Notes under the pieces: generated by a model
Told to the model about the DNA's origin: nothing
The model's database searches: none
What the model saw: only the letters and a program-made list of their open reading frames with translations
In this document: one piece after another, positions 23,965 through 31,808 of the stretch
Position numbering within the stretch: position 1 is the stretch's first letter
Layout of the letters: each line of letters starts with the position of its first letter
NCBI RefSeq assembly: GCF_900188445.1
Contig: NZ_FZOR01000057.1
Coordinates: 1 to 44,049, forward strand
Direction: 5' to 3'
Length of the DNA: 44,049 nucleotides
DNA from: Actinomadura meyerae
GTDB lineage: Bacteria > Actinomycetota > Actinomycetes > Streptosporangiales > Streptosporangiaceae
Program-made: the position numbers and the translations under genes

Positions 23965-26183
23965 GCGATCCGGCAGCGGACGAGCGGCCGCCCGTCCAGC
24001 CCGAGGCCCGCGGTGGGGACAAGCCCGACAAGGAGCCCGGCGGCGACCCGAAGCCGGGTGACGGCGAGCGGTCGCGGACCGACGTCCTGAACGAGCAGCG
24101 CCGCCGCGGCACCGTCCAGGACCGCATCGGCACCGAGCGGGACGCCCTGTCGGGCTTCGTGCGGGCGGGGCAGTACATCGGCGGCGACCAGCACAACTAC
24201 ACCTTCACCGCGCCCGGCGGGCGGCGCTCCGCGGTCGCGCCGCTGCCGCAGCGGCACATCGAGGAGACCGAGTACGCCTTCGTCGCCCCCGACGGCTTCG
24301 ACGAGCTGTGCCGCCGCGCCCGCGACCACCGCATCGTGATCCTCCAGGACGCCCCCGACACCGGCCGGTACGCGGCGGCGCGCCGCCTGCTGCACGTGCT
24401 CGCCAAGGAGGATGCGGCGGGCAGAGAGGATGCGGCGGGCAGAGAGGATGCGACCCGCCGGGAGGCGGCCGAGGGGGAGGACGCCGGTGGGCAGGGCGCC
24501 GGCGCTGGGACGGCGCTGTTCCGCGTGGACCCCGCCGTCGGCCTGGGCGAGCTGACGGCCGACGACCTGGAACGCGGCGCGGGTTACGTCTACCGGGAGC
24601 CGAGGCGGCCGGACGCCCTCACCGACTTCGTCCTGGACAAGGTCACCCGGCTGCTGGAGGACGCCGGCGCCCGCCTGGTCATCACGGTCGACAGCGTGCC
24701 CGCCGACGCCCGCGCGGCCGGGCTGGTGCACCAGGCCGGACGCGTGCGGGACCGCCGGGAGATCGTCACCGCGCTGCTCACGCTGTGGCTGGGGCGGCGG
24801 GCCCGGCCGGTGCTCACCGAGGAGGGCGTCCCGGAACTGCTGGACGCCCAGCTCGGCGGGGACGGCCCGCCCGGCCAGGCGCGGGCGGTCGCCCAGGAGC
24901 TGTACAAGGCGCACCGCGACGCGCTGCCGCTGGCCCGCACCGCCGAGCAGGCGCTGCGGCTGCGCGACGGGGAGCAGCGCGCCGAGTGGTTCGCCGGGCT
25001 CGGCAGCCTGTCCGTCCAGTGCATGGCGGTGGCGACGGCCGTGCTGAACGGGGAGCCGTACGAGACGGTCGCGCTCGCGGCGATGCGGCTGAAGGAGGAC
25101 CTGGAGACCCGCGAGCCGCACCGCGACTCGCTCCGCCGCCTCGACGCCCCGCTGCGGCCGACCCGGCGCAGGTGGCTGGACGCGATCGGCGCCCGGACCG
25201 TCCCGTCCACGGTGCGGCTCAGGGACGGGGCGACCGCGCCCACCCGGGTGGTCCGCTACCTCGACCCGGACGCGCAGGGCAAGGTGCTCGGCTACTTCTG
25301 GAGCGAGTTCGACGAGCAGCGCCCGCGGCTGCTGGGCTGGCTGCGCTGGTGCGCCGAGCACCCGCTGGAGACCGTCCGGACCCGGACCGCCGTCGCACTC
25401 GGCTTCCTCGCCGCCGACGCGTTCGACCTGGTCAACACACTCGTCATCGAGCCGATGGCCGCCGACGGCGACTACCGGTACCGGACCGTCGCGGCCGCCG
25501 CGCTGCACGTGACCGTCACGCAGCGGCCCGCGCTGCGCGCCCCGGTGCGGGAGATGCTCAAGGTCTGGGCCGACCCGGAGGCGCCGGTCGAGCTGCGCGC
25601 CAGCGCGGCCCGCGCCTGGCGGGTCGAGTCGGTCGAGGGCGGCGTCTCGGCCGCGCTCGACTGGCTCGGCCGGCGCGCCACCGACGACGACGTCGCGGTC
25701 ACCGCGGCGGTGTGCGAGTCCGTCACCGAGATGTGGGAGGACCGCTGGGACGGCGCGGACGTCCCCCGGCGGCTGCTGAAGTGGGCGAACGACGACGACG
25801 AGAACCGCCGGATCACCGGGCTGCTGGCGTTCCTGGTGGCGGCGAGCCAGCTCGTCCGCCGGATGCCGGGCGACGCGTTCGACTGGCCGGGCCTGCTGCA
25901 CGTCGCCGCGGCCGACGACGACCGCATGCGCGACATCGCCGCGCTCTGGCGGGAGACCCTGCACGACCCGGTCCTGCAGGAGGACGCCGACGAGGTCCTG
26001 ACCGAGTGGGCCCGGACGGCGGACGAGGCACCGGTCGTCCGCCGCACCCTGGCCCGCCTCGCCAGGGCGATCGCGACGGACCGGACGGTCGCCCGCGCCG
26101 TGGCGTACACGGCGCGCGGCTGGGCCGAGGGCGACGCGCCCGGCAGCGCCCGTGACGTACTGACCGCGCTCAACGGAAGGTGA
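23961..26183 (+). CDS. NLR-like helical-repeat protein with N-terminal amyloid-like motif
   Basis: 740 residues. A disordered N-terminus (1-65) precedes Q-Y-I-G-G-D-Q-H-N-Y at 71-80, matching the C-terminal motif of the preceding gene. A region resembling a P-loop NTPase comes next, but the loop reads APDTGRY (131-137), so the Walker A Lys and Ser/Thr are lost. From about 430 to the end are HEAT-like helix pairs. The layout motif / NTPase-like core / repeats recalls bacterial NLR (STAND) receptors, with a nucleotide pocket that looks inactive. GGAGG at 23950-23954 supports ATG 23961, which overlaps the previous stop. Confidence 0.65.
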   Translation: MSDPAADERPPVQPEARGGDKPDKEPGGDPKPGDGERSRTDVLNEQRRRGTVQDRIGTERDALSGFVRAGQYIGGDQHNYTFTAPGGRRSAVAPLPQRHIEETEYAFVAPDGFDELCRRARDHRIVILQDAPDTGRYAAARRLLHVLAKEDAAGREDAAGREDATRREAAEGEDAGGQGAGAGTALFRVDPAVGLGELTADDLERGAGYVYREPRRPDALTDFVLDKVTRLLEDAGARLVITVDSVPADARAAGLVHQAGRVRDRREIVTALLTLWLGRRARPVLTEEGVPELLDAQLGGDGPPGQARAVAQELYKAHRDALPLARTAEQALRLRDGEQRAEWFAGLGSLSVQCMAVATAVLNGEPYETVALAAMRLKEDLETREPHRDSLRRLDAPLRPTRRRWLDAIGARTVPSTVRLRDGATAPTRVVRYLDPDAQGKVLGYFWSEFDEQRPRLLGWLRWCAEHPLETVRTRTAVALGFLAADAFDLVNTLVIEPMAADGDYRYRTVAAAALHVTVTQRPALRAPVREMLKVWADPEAPVELRASAARAWRVESVEGGVSAALDWLGRRATDDDVAVTAAVCESVTEMWEDRWDGADVPRRLLKWANDDDENRRITGLLAFLVAASQLVRRMPGDAFDWPGLLHVAAADDDRMRDIAALWRETLHDPVLQEDADEVLTEWARTADEAPVVRRTLARLARAIATDRTVARAVAYTARGWAEGDAPGSARDVLTALNGR
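24408..24443 (+). repeat. 18-bp tandem repeat, two copies plus a partial third
   Basis: gaggatgcggcgggcaga occurs twice in tandem, and gaggatgcg follows at 24444-24452. All are in frame in the NTPase-like region of the NLR-like gene. Confidence 0.85.
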
Positions 26184-27475
26184 TGCAGATGCCCGAGCAC
26201 AGGGAAGACGGCCAGGGCGGCCGGCGGGGCGGCGACCATCGCGCGGCGCCCCCGCAGCACCCCCGCCCGCAGCAGCCTCCGCAGCTCCCGCCGCAGGCCC
26301 AGCCCCAGCAGCCCGTCCAGCCGCCGCCGCAACCTCCGCAGCGGCCGGCCGGGCCGCCGCTCCCGGAGTCGTTCCCCGAGCGGTTCGCCCCGGCGGAGTC
26401 CGAACCGTCCGCGCCGCTGATCGTGGCCCGGCTGCCCGCGCGGGCGGCGCCCCGGACGGCGGCGCCTCCCGGCCGCTCCTACGTGTACTCCGACCGCGAC
26501 GGGCGCCCCGTCGAGCTGACCGGCCGGCGGTCGCTCAACCCGCTCGGCTTCCTCGGCCCGCGCTACGAGTGGCGCGTCGAGGTCGACACGACGCTGCGCC
26601 GGGACGTGTTCGTCGACTCGGTGCCGAGCCGCACCGATCTCGCCCGGTTCGAGCTGACGATCGAGGCGGAGTGGGCGGTGAGCGACCCGGTCGCGGTGGT
26701 GGGCCACGGCATCACCGACGGCGCCGCGCTCGTCCGGTCCCGGCTGCTGGACGTGGCGCGCGCCGTCTGCCACCAGTTCGAGATCGGCCAGGTCGCCCGG
26801 GTGGAGGCGGCGCTCGCCGACCGGCTGCGCGCCGAGCCCCGCGGCTACGAGGAGGGCATCGGCGTGCGGCGCTGCTACGTCAAGGTCGTCCCGGACGAGC
26901 GGACCCGCCGGCGCCAGGAGCGGTTCGAGGACGCGCGGGTCGAGCGGCAGCTCACCAACGAGGAGGTCGAGGACCTGCGCGGCTCGATCCGCACCAGCTC
27001 CGACCTGTTCCTGCGCTACCTGGCGCAGGACCCCGAGCGGGTCGGCACCCTCATCGCCGACATGCGGGAGCACGAGCAGCTGAAGGAGCAGCGGGTCATC
27101 GAGCTGTACAACGCCGCCATCTCGGCGAACGTCGTCCGCCCGGCCCAGGTCAACGAGATGCTGGAGCGGCTGCTCGGCCCGATGACGGGGGTCCTCCAGC
27201 CGGAGGGCCGGACCGACCTGTTCGGCACCCGGGAGATCCCGGCGCCGTCGCCGCCCGAGCTGCCGATGATCCCCGGCCGGGTCGACCGGGGCACGGACGA
27301 CTCCGCCCCCGCCCGAACCGGTGCCGCCCGAACCGGTGCCGCCGGAGCTGGTGCCGCCGGAGCCGGGGCCCCGGGACCCGGCGCGGACGAGGACGAGGAC
27401 GTCATGCCCGGCCAGCTCCGCGGGCGGTCCGAGGACGGGGTGGAGTCCTGGAGGCCGATGCCGTGGGACTCCTGA
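26183..27475 (+). CDS. SPFH/Band-7-like protein
   Basis: 430 residues. The first about 90 are Gln/Pro-rich and probably disordered. Residues about 95-250 contain a VFVDSVPSRTDLARFELTIEAEW strand pair, a VSDPVAVVGHGI helix, and conserved-looking RLLDVARAVCHQF and VARVEAALADRL helices. That order fits an SPFH (stomatin/prohibitin/flotillin) domain, a family that organises membrane microdomains. A helical region and an Ala/Gly/Thr pentapeptide repeat follow. No TM helix is visible. Start choice: ATG 26183 overlaps the previous stop (TGATG); ATG 26189 has better spacing from GGAAGG. Confidence 0.5.
   Translation: MQMPEHREDGQGGRRGGDHRAAPPQHPRPQQPPQLPPQAQPQQPVQPPPQPPQRPAGPPLPESFPERFAPAESEPSAPLIVARLPARAAPRTAAPPGRSYVYSDRDGRPVELTGRRSLNPLGFLGPRYEWRVEVDTTLRRDVFVDSVPSRTDLARFELTIEAEWAVSDPVAVVGHGITDGAALVRSRLLDVARAVCHQFEIGQVARVEAALADRLRAEPRGYEEGIGVRRCYVKVVPDERTRRRQERFEDARVERQLTNEEVEDLRGSIRTSSDLFLRYLAQDPERVGTLIADMREHEQLKEQRVIELYNAAISANVVRPAQVNEMLERLLGPMTGVLQPEGRTDLFGTREIPAPSPPELPMIPGRVDRGTDDSAPARTGAARTGAAGAGAAGAGAPGPGADEDEDVMPGQLRGRSEDGVESWRPMPWDS
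27311..27370 (+). repeat. 15-bp in-frame repeat, four units
   Basis: Units at 27311, 27326, 27341 and 27356; the first two are identical (gcccgaaccggtgcc). They lie near the 3' end of the SPFH-like gene. Confidence 0.85.
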
Positions 27476-28422
27476 GCCGCTTCCGCTCCGCGCCTCCCGC
27501 CTCCCCGAACGGTCCCGCTTTTCCGAACGGCACCGCTTTTCCGAACGGCACCGCCTCCCCGAACGGCACCGCCCCTGCCGGAGGGCCGGAGATGGACTTC
27601 CCGCGCCCGGCCGGCGCCGGCGCCCGGCAGACCCGGATGCCGTGGCGGCTGCCTGACGAGCCCGCCATCTCCGGCATCGCCGCCGACGCGGTGACCGTCG
27701 GGGCGCTGACCGTCCGGGCCGCCTCGCTCGTCGGGCCGGGGCACCGCTGCGCCGAGCCCGCCCAGCACCGGCAGGACGCCTACCGGCTCGGCCGCGACCC
27801 GGCGCGCCGGTTCCTGCTGGCGGCCGTCGCCGACGGCATGTCCGACAGCAGCCGCTCCCATCTCGGCGCGAACGTCGCCGCCACCGCGCTCGTCGCGCGG
27901 CTGCGCGCCGACCTCGGCCGCGGCGCCGACCCGGACGGTCCCGCGCTGTTCCTGGACGCGGCCCGGCAGATGTCGGGCATGGCCGCACAGCAGAAGGTGA
28001 CGGAGAACGACGTGCGCGCCGCGGCGCTCGCCGCCGCCGTGCCGGTGGAGCCCGCGCCGGACGGGACCCGCCCGGTCTGGCTGTCGTGGCTGGCGGACGT
28101 CAGCGCGTGGCTGCGCACCGAGGACGGCTGGACGCGGCTGACCGGAACCGGCAAGGAGGGCCTCGACCAGGACGTGCTGACCGAGTTCCTGCCCTTCCAC
28201 CCCGGCCGGACGCGGACGGCCCGGGTCGCGGTGCCGCGCGGCGCGGTGCTGGCGCTCGCGACCGACGGGATCGGGGACGTGCTCGGCGGCGGCGCCGCGC
28301 CGTGGTTCGCCGAGCGCTGGGCCGGGCCGCCGCACATCGCCTCGTTCGTGGCCGACGTCGGCTACGACGCCCGCGGGCGGCTCGACGACCGCACCGCCGT
28401 CGTGATCTGGTGCGACCGGTGA
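27463..28422 (+). CDS. PP2C-type Ser/Thr protein phosphatase (TerY-P triad)
   Basis: 319 residues. A P-N-G-x-A-x repeat linker (18-bp units) opens the protein. The PP2C core has HRQDAYRL (Asp105), VADGMSD (Asp124-Gly125), LATDGIGD (Asp268-Gly269) and a final DDRTAVVIW (Asp308-Asp309), the expected pattern of metal-binding aspartates. The family dephosphorylates Ser/Thr with Mn/Mg. GTG 27463 is set by GGAGG at 27450-27454 and overlaps the previous gene by 13 bases. With the next kinase and VWA gene it matches the TerY-P triad of Anantharaman, Iyer and Aravind (2012). Confidence 0.85.
   Translation: MGLLSRFRSAPPASPNGPAFPNGTAFPNGTASPNGTAPAGGPEMDFPRPAGAGARQTRMPWRLPDEPAISGIAADAVTVGALTVRAASLVGPGHRCAEPAQHRQDAYRLGRDPARRFLLAAVADGMSDSSRSHLGANVAATALVARLRADLGRGADPDGPALFLDAARQMSGMAAQQKVTENDVRAAALAAAVPVEPAPDGTRPVWLSWLADVSAWLRTEDGWTRLTGTGKEGLDQDVLTEFLPFHPGRTRTARVAVPRGAVLALATDGIGDVLGGGAAPWFAERWAGPPHIASFVADVGYDARGRLDDRTAVVIWCDR
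27505..27576 (+). repeat. 18-bp in-frame tandem repeat, four units
   Basis: Four units of the type ccgaacggcaccgctttt encode P-N-G-[PT]-A-[FSP] at the N-terminus of the PP2C protein. Confidence 0.9.
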
Positions 28423-29591
28423 GGGCGTGGTCGGACCGGCCGTTCGGGCCGGTCACGCCGCTGCCGGACGTGGCCGCCGAGGGCGCCCGCGTCGCCGGGG
28501 AGAACGGCCAGTCGACGATGGTGTACGAGTGCGCCGGCCATCCCGGCTGGCTGGTGAAGCGCTACAAGCCCGGCTTCCCCGAGGAGCCGGCGGAGGTGCT
28601 CGACCGGCTGATCGCGCTGCCGGCCGCGATGAGCCCCGCCGAGCGCGCCGTGGTGGACGCGGCGACGTGCTGGCCCGTCAGCCGCGTCGAGTCGGGCGGC
28701 CGGACGGTCGGGGTCGTGATGGCCAAGGCGCCGCCGGAGTTCTTCGTCCGGGTCCGCACGCCGTTCGGGGAGTCCGACCCGATGCCGCTCAGCCTGGACC
28801 AGCTCGTCCAGTCCGACCGCGAGTTCTACGAGGCGCGCGACATGCCCGTCCCCGACCGGCGGGAGCGGGTCCTCGTCGCGCGGAACATGCTGCGCGTCGG
28901 GGCGGTGCTGGAGCGCCGCGACGTCGTCTACGGCGACTGGTCGTACGCGAACCTGTTCTGGGCGCGCGGGACGGGCGGCGTCTTCCTCATCGACATGGAC
29001 GGCTGCGGCCTGTCGTCGCGCGCGTGGGTGGAGTGCAACTCCTGGGACGACCCCGCCGTCCGGCCGGGGGAGCGGCTCACCGTCCGCACCGACCGCTACA
29101 AGATCGCGGTGGCGGTGCTGCGCGCGCTGACGGGGGTGCGCGGGCAGGACCCGCATCCGGCCCTCGACGCCCTCGGCGGCCGGTTGCGCGCCGGGCCGTT
29201 CGGGGACGCCCTGAAATGCGCGATCGACGACCCGCCGGAGCTGCGGCCCAGTTCGGGCGAGCTGCTGGAGTTGCTGGAGAGCGAGCTGGACGCCCGGCCC
29301 GCACCCCGGCCCGCCCCGCCTCCGGTGCGGCAGCGGCCGCCCGAGCCCGTGCCTCCCTCCGAGGGGCCCACCCGGCCCCCCGCCGCCCCGCCTGCGCGCA
29401 CCGCCGCCCCCACCGCCGCGCGCACCTCCTCACACGCCGCCTCCCGGCCGTCCATCGAGGACGACCCGTTCGAGCGGGACGCCGGTCCGGCGGCCGGCGG
29501 GCTCGACCGCTACGTCCTGCCGCTGATCGCCGCGTGCCTCGGCGTGCTGGCCCTGCTGGCGCTGGCCGGCCTCGCGTCCGCCCTTTTCTGA
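28419..29591 (+). CDS. Tail-anchored protein kinase (TerY-P triad)
   Basis: 390 residues. The kinase core has a WLVKRYK strand (Lys48 probably the ATP lysine), a catalytic loop YGDWSYANLF with Asp173 and Asn178, and LIDMDGCG with Asp192 as the DFG-equivalent, so the catalytic residues appear intact. This DxD-type metal motif is typical of kinases in TerY-P triads. A long Pro/Ala/Arg linker (about 290-345) leads to one C-terminal TM helix (about 364-388). GTG 28419 overlaps the phosphatase stop. Kinase and phosphatase probably oppose each other on proteins of this operon. Confidence 0.82.
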   Translation: MRAWSDRPFGPVTPLPDVAAEGARVAGENGQSTMVYECAGHPGWLVKRYKPGFPEEPAEVLDRLIALPAAMSPAERAVVDAATCWPVSRVESGGRTVGVVMAKAPPEFFVRVRTPFGESDPMPLSLDQLVQSDREFYEARDMPVPDRRERVLVARNMLRVGAVLERRDVVYGDWSYANLFWARGTGGVFLIDMDGCGLSSRAWVECNSWDDPAVRPGERLTVRTDRYKIAVAVLRALTGVRGQDPHPALDALGGRLRAGPFGDALKCAIDDPPELRPSSGELLELLESELDARPAPRPAPPPVRQRPPEPVPPSEGPTRPPAAPPARTAAPTAARTSSHAASRPSIEDDPFERDAGPAAGGLDRYVLPLIAACLGVLALLALAGLASALF

Positions 29592-29625
29592 CATACCGAT
29601 CCGACCATTAGGAGGACATCCGGAA

Positions 29626-30318
29626 ATGACCGAGCGAACAGGCGCGCAGGGCGGCCGCGGCAAGGGCATGCCGACCTATATCGCGCTCGACGTGTCCAAG
29701 TCGATGCAGGTTCACGAAACCCTGCTGAACGAGACCCTGGCGAAAATCATCAAGGAGCTGTACCTGAATCCGCGCGTCGCCGAGTTCGTGCACCTGTCGA
29801 TCGTCACGTTCTCGTCCGCGCCGAACCTCGTCGTCCGGATGACGGAGCTGACGCGGATGCGGCAGATGCCGGTGCTGCGCTGCCAGGGCGGCACCAACTT
29901 CGGCCCGCTGTTCCAGATGCTGCGCGACCGGATCGACATCGACGTGCCGCTGCTCCAGGACAAGGGGTACAGCGTGCTGCGGCCGGTGGTGTTCCTGCTG
30001 ACCGACGGGGCGCCGACCGACCGTCCCGACACCGGCTGGCGGGAGCCGCACCGGGCGCTCGTCGACCCGGACTGGCGGCGGCACGCCCGGGTCATCTCGT
30101 TCGGGTTCGGGGACGCCGTCGAGGACGTCCTGCGCGCCATGTCGACCGTCGAGACCTACATGGCGGACCCGGCCCTCGGCGACGCCACGCGGGCGCTGCC
30201 GGAGGCGATGAACGGGATGCTCAGCAGCATGGTCGCGTCCATGCAGGCCCGCGAGCTGCGGCTGCCGGACGACGTCGCCGGGTACCGCGCCCTGTCCGAG
30301 GAGTACGTCGAGCAGTGA
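29626..30318 (+). CDS. TerY-like VWA-domain protein
   Basis: 230 residues, almost entirely one VWA domain. The MIDAS is complete: DVSKS (Asp22, Ser24, Ser26), Thr90 in QGGTN, and Asp127 in LLTDG. No signal peptide or TM helix is seen, so it is cytoplasmic, unlike the other VWA protein of this operon. AGGAGG at 29611-29616 supports ATG 29626. In TerY-P triads the VWA protein is thought to mediate metal-dependent assembly with kinase and phosphatase. It is the last gene of the long operon. Confidence 0.87.
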   Translation: MTERTGAQGGRGKGMPTYIALDVSKSMQVHETLLNETLAKIIKELYLNPRVAEFVHLSIVTFSSAPNLVVRMTELTRMRQMPVLRCQGGTNFGPLFQMLRDRIDIDVPLLQDKGYSVLRPVVFLLTDGAPTDRPDTGWREPHRALVDPDWRRHARVISFGFGDAVEDVLRAMSTVETYMADPALGDATRALPEAMNGMLSSMVASMQARELRLPDDVAGYRALSEEYVEQ

Positions 30319-30343
30319 CCCCGGCCCGCCGGCGCGGCCGGGG
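30319..30343. terminator. Terminator hairpin at the end of the long operon
   Basis: CCCCGGCC and GGCCGGGG arms with a 9-base loop start right after the TerY-like stop codon, between converging genes, so it could serve both strands. Confidence 0.7.
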
Positions 30344-30363
30344 GGCATGGCCGGGGCACGGCC

Positions 30364-30411
30364 TCAGGACACGGCTCAGGACACGGCTCAGGACACGGCT
30401 CAGGACACGGC
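30364..30411. repeat. 12-bp tandem repeat, four perfect units
   Basis: tcaggacacggc four times in a row. Read on the - strand each unit contains TGA, and the acyltransferase gene ends in the fourth unit. Spacing and length do not suit a CRISPR array. Confidence 0.9.
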
Positions 30412-31677
30412 GGCGTGCGGCACCGCCGCCTTCTTCTCCGGCAGGGCGGTGGCGCGGGTGAGGCGGCGGCCGAGGCGCTGGGCGGGGGACTCGATCCAGC
30501 GGTGGGACGCCCAGCTCGCCGCCACCAGGACCAGCACGAACAGCGACAGGCCGACGGCGTCCTCGCGCTCGGACGTGCCGATGAACTGCGCCGCGGCCAT
30601 CAGCAGCAGCGGGTGCAGCAGGTACACGGAGAAGCTGATGGTGCCGAGCCCGGTCGCCCAGGCGGGGAAGCGGCGGTGCCGCAGCCGCCACGCCGCCGCG
30701 AACGTCAGCGCGGCGGCGACGGCCGCACCGGCCCAGACGAGCTGGGCGTTCGGGCCGTAGGGGGCGGCGTGCCACAACCCGGCGGCGAGCGCGCCCGCGA
30801 GGACAGCGCCGCCCGCCACGGCGCCCGCGCGCCAGGTGGTCTGGCCGTGCTCGGCGCGGTGGACGGCGGTGCCGGCGAACATGGTGGCCAGCAGGATGAG
30901 GCTCTCCCACGCGCTGACGCGGCCGTTCACGCAGATCAGCACGAGGGCGACGAGCCCGCCGAGGAGCCCGCCCAGGGTGCGGGCGGCGGCCCGCCGCGAA
31001 ACCGCCGCCGCGATCGCCACCAGCAGGGCGGCGGCGGTCACCGCGACGACCGGGCCCGTCCCGGCGGTGCGCGACAGCAGGGCCGCGGGCGCGTACGCGC
31101 CGGTCAGCAGGCCGCCCGCCGTCAGCGTGACGGCGACCAGCGCCACCACCGTGAGGACGACGGCGGCCTGCGCGGACCCGCGGTGCCGCCCCACCACGTA
31201 CAGCGCGACGATCAGCAGGTAGAAGGCCATCTCGTAGGAGAGCGTCCACAGCACGTTCATCGCGTTCGGGACGTTCAGCAGGTCCTGCAGCATCGTCAGG
31301 TGCGCCACGACCGCGGTCGCGGGGGAGTACTGCTCCAGCCCGGCGCGCAGTCCCAGGACGCCCAGCAGGAACGGCAGGACGGCGAGCAGGCAGGTCACCG
31401 CGAGCAGCGGGTAGATGCGGAAGAAGCGGCCGATCCAGAACCCGCGGACGCTGCCGCGCCGCTCCAGCGACGCCGGGATGATGTAGCCGCTGACGAGGAA
31501 GAAGACGAGCACGCCGAACAGTCCGGGATCGAACCAGTCGGCCAGCCGGACCCGCAGCGACGGAAGGTAGACGTAGCTCGCGTGGTGCAGTGCCACCGCC
31601 AGAGCCGCCCCGCCCCGGAGCGCGTCAAGCCACCCAAGTCTGGACGTAGCGGGAGGATCATCGGAAGTGACAAACAT
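30400..31677 (-). CDS. Acyltransferase-3 family integral membrane protein
   Basis: 425 residues with about ten hydrophobic segments. The N-terminus has the family signature LDALRG (17-22) followed by ALHHASY with His31-His32, and then FFLVSGYIIP, all typical of the OafA/YrhL-type acyltransferases that O-acylate sugars, antibiotics or cell-wall polymers. Length is typical for the membrane domain alone, with no periplasmic SGNH domain. It converges with the long operon and has its own promoter region, shared divergently with the VOC gene. The substrate is unknown. Confidence 0.88.
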   Translation of the reverse strand: MFVTSDDPPATSRLGWLDALRGGAALAVALHHASYVYLPSLRVRLADWFDPGLFGVLVFFLVSGYIIPASLERRGSVRGFWIGRFFRIYPLLAVTCLLAVLPFLLGVLGLRAGLEQYSPATAVVAHLTMLQDLLNVPNAMNVLWTLSYEMAFYLLIVALYVVGRHRGSAQAAVVLTVVALVAVTLTAGGLLTGAYAPAALLSRTAGTGPVVAVTAAALLVAIAAAVSRRAAARTLGGLLGGLVALVLICVNGRVSAWESLILLATMFAGTAVHRAEHGQTTWRAGAVAGGAVLAGALAAGLWHAAPYGPNAQLVWAGAAVAAALTFAAAWRLRHRRFPAWATGLGTISFSVYLLHPLLLMAAAQFIGTSEREDAVGLSLFVLVLVAASWASHRWIESPAQRLGRRLTRATALPEKKAAVPHAAVS

Positions 31678-31808
31678 TCCGACAGGGTAGTCGCTCTGCC
31701 CTCAACTGCAACATGAAGGCCAGACTTCCCTAAAACGGTTATTTGCCGTGAAATAGGTGAGTCCGGTGGCCGGCGCGTCCGGTAAGGGCGCCGAAAGGGG
31801 AGCGATTC
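31678..31808. promoter_or_regulatory. Divergent promoter region
   Basis: 131 bases between the - strand acyltransferase and the + strand VOC gene. It is more AT-rich in its middle (about 31730-31760) than its surroundings. I cannot define promoter boxes reliably. Confidence 0.45.

Noticed and set aside
30364..30411. CRISPR-like repeat cluster
   Set aside because: Units are 12 bp and directly adjacent, with no spacers and no cas genes nearby.
30347..30760. Open frame on the + strand inside the acyltransferase region
   Set aside because: Opposite to a clear membrane acyltransferase; begins with the translated 12-bp repeat and has no domain.
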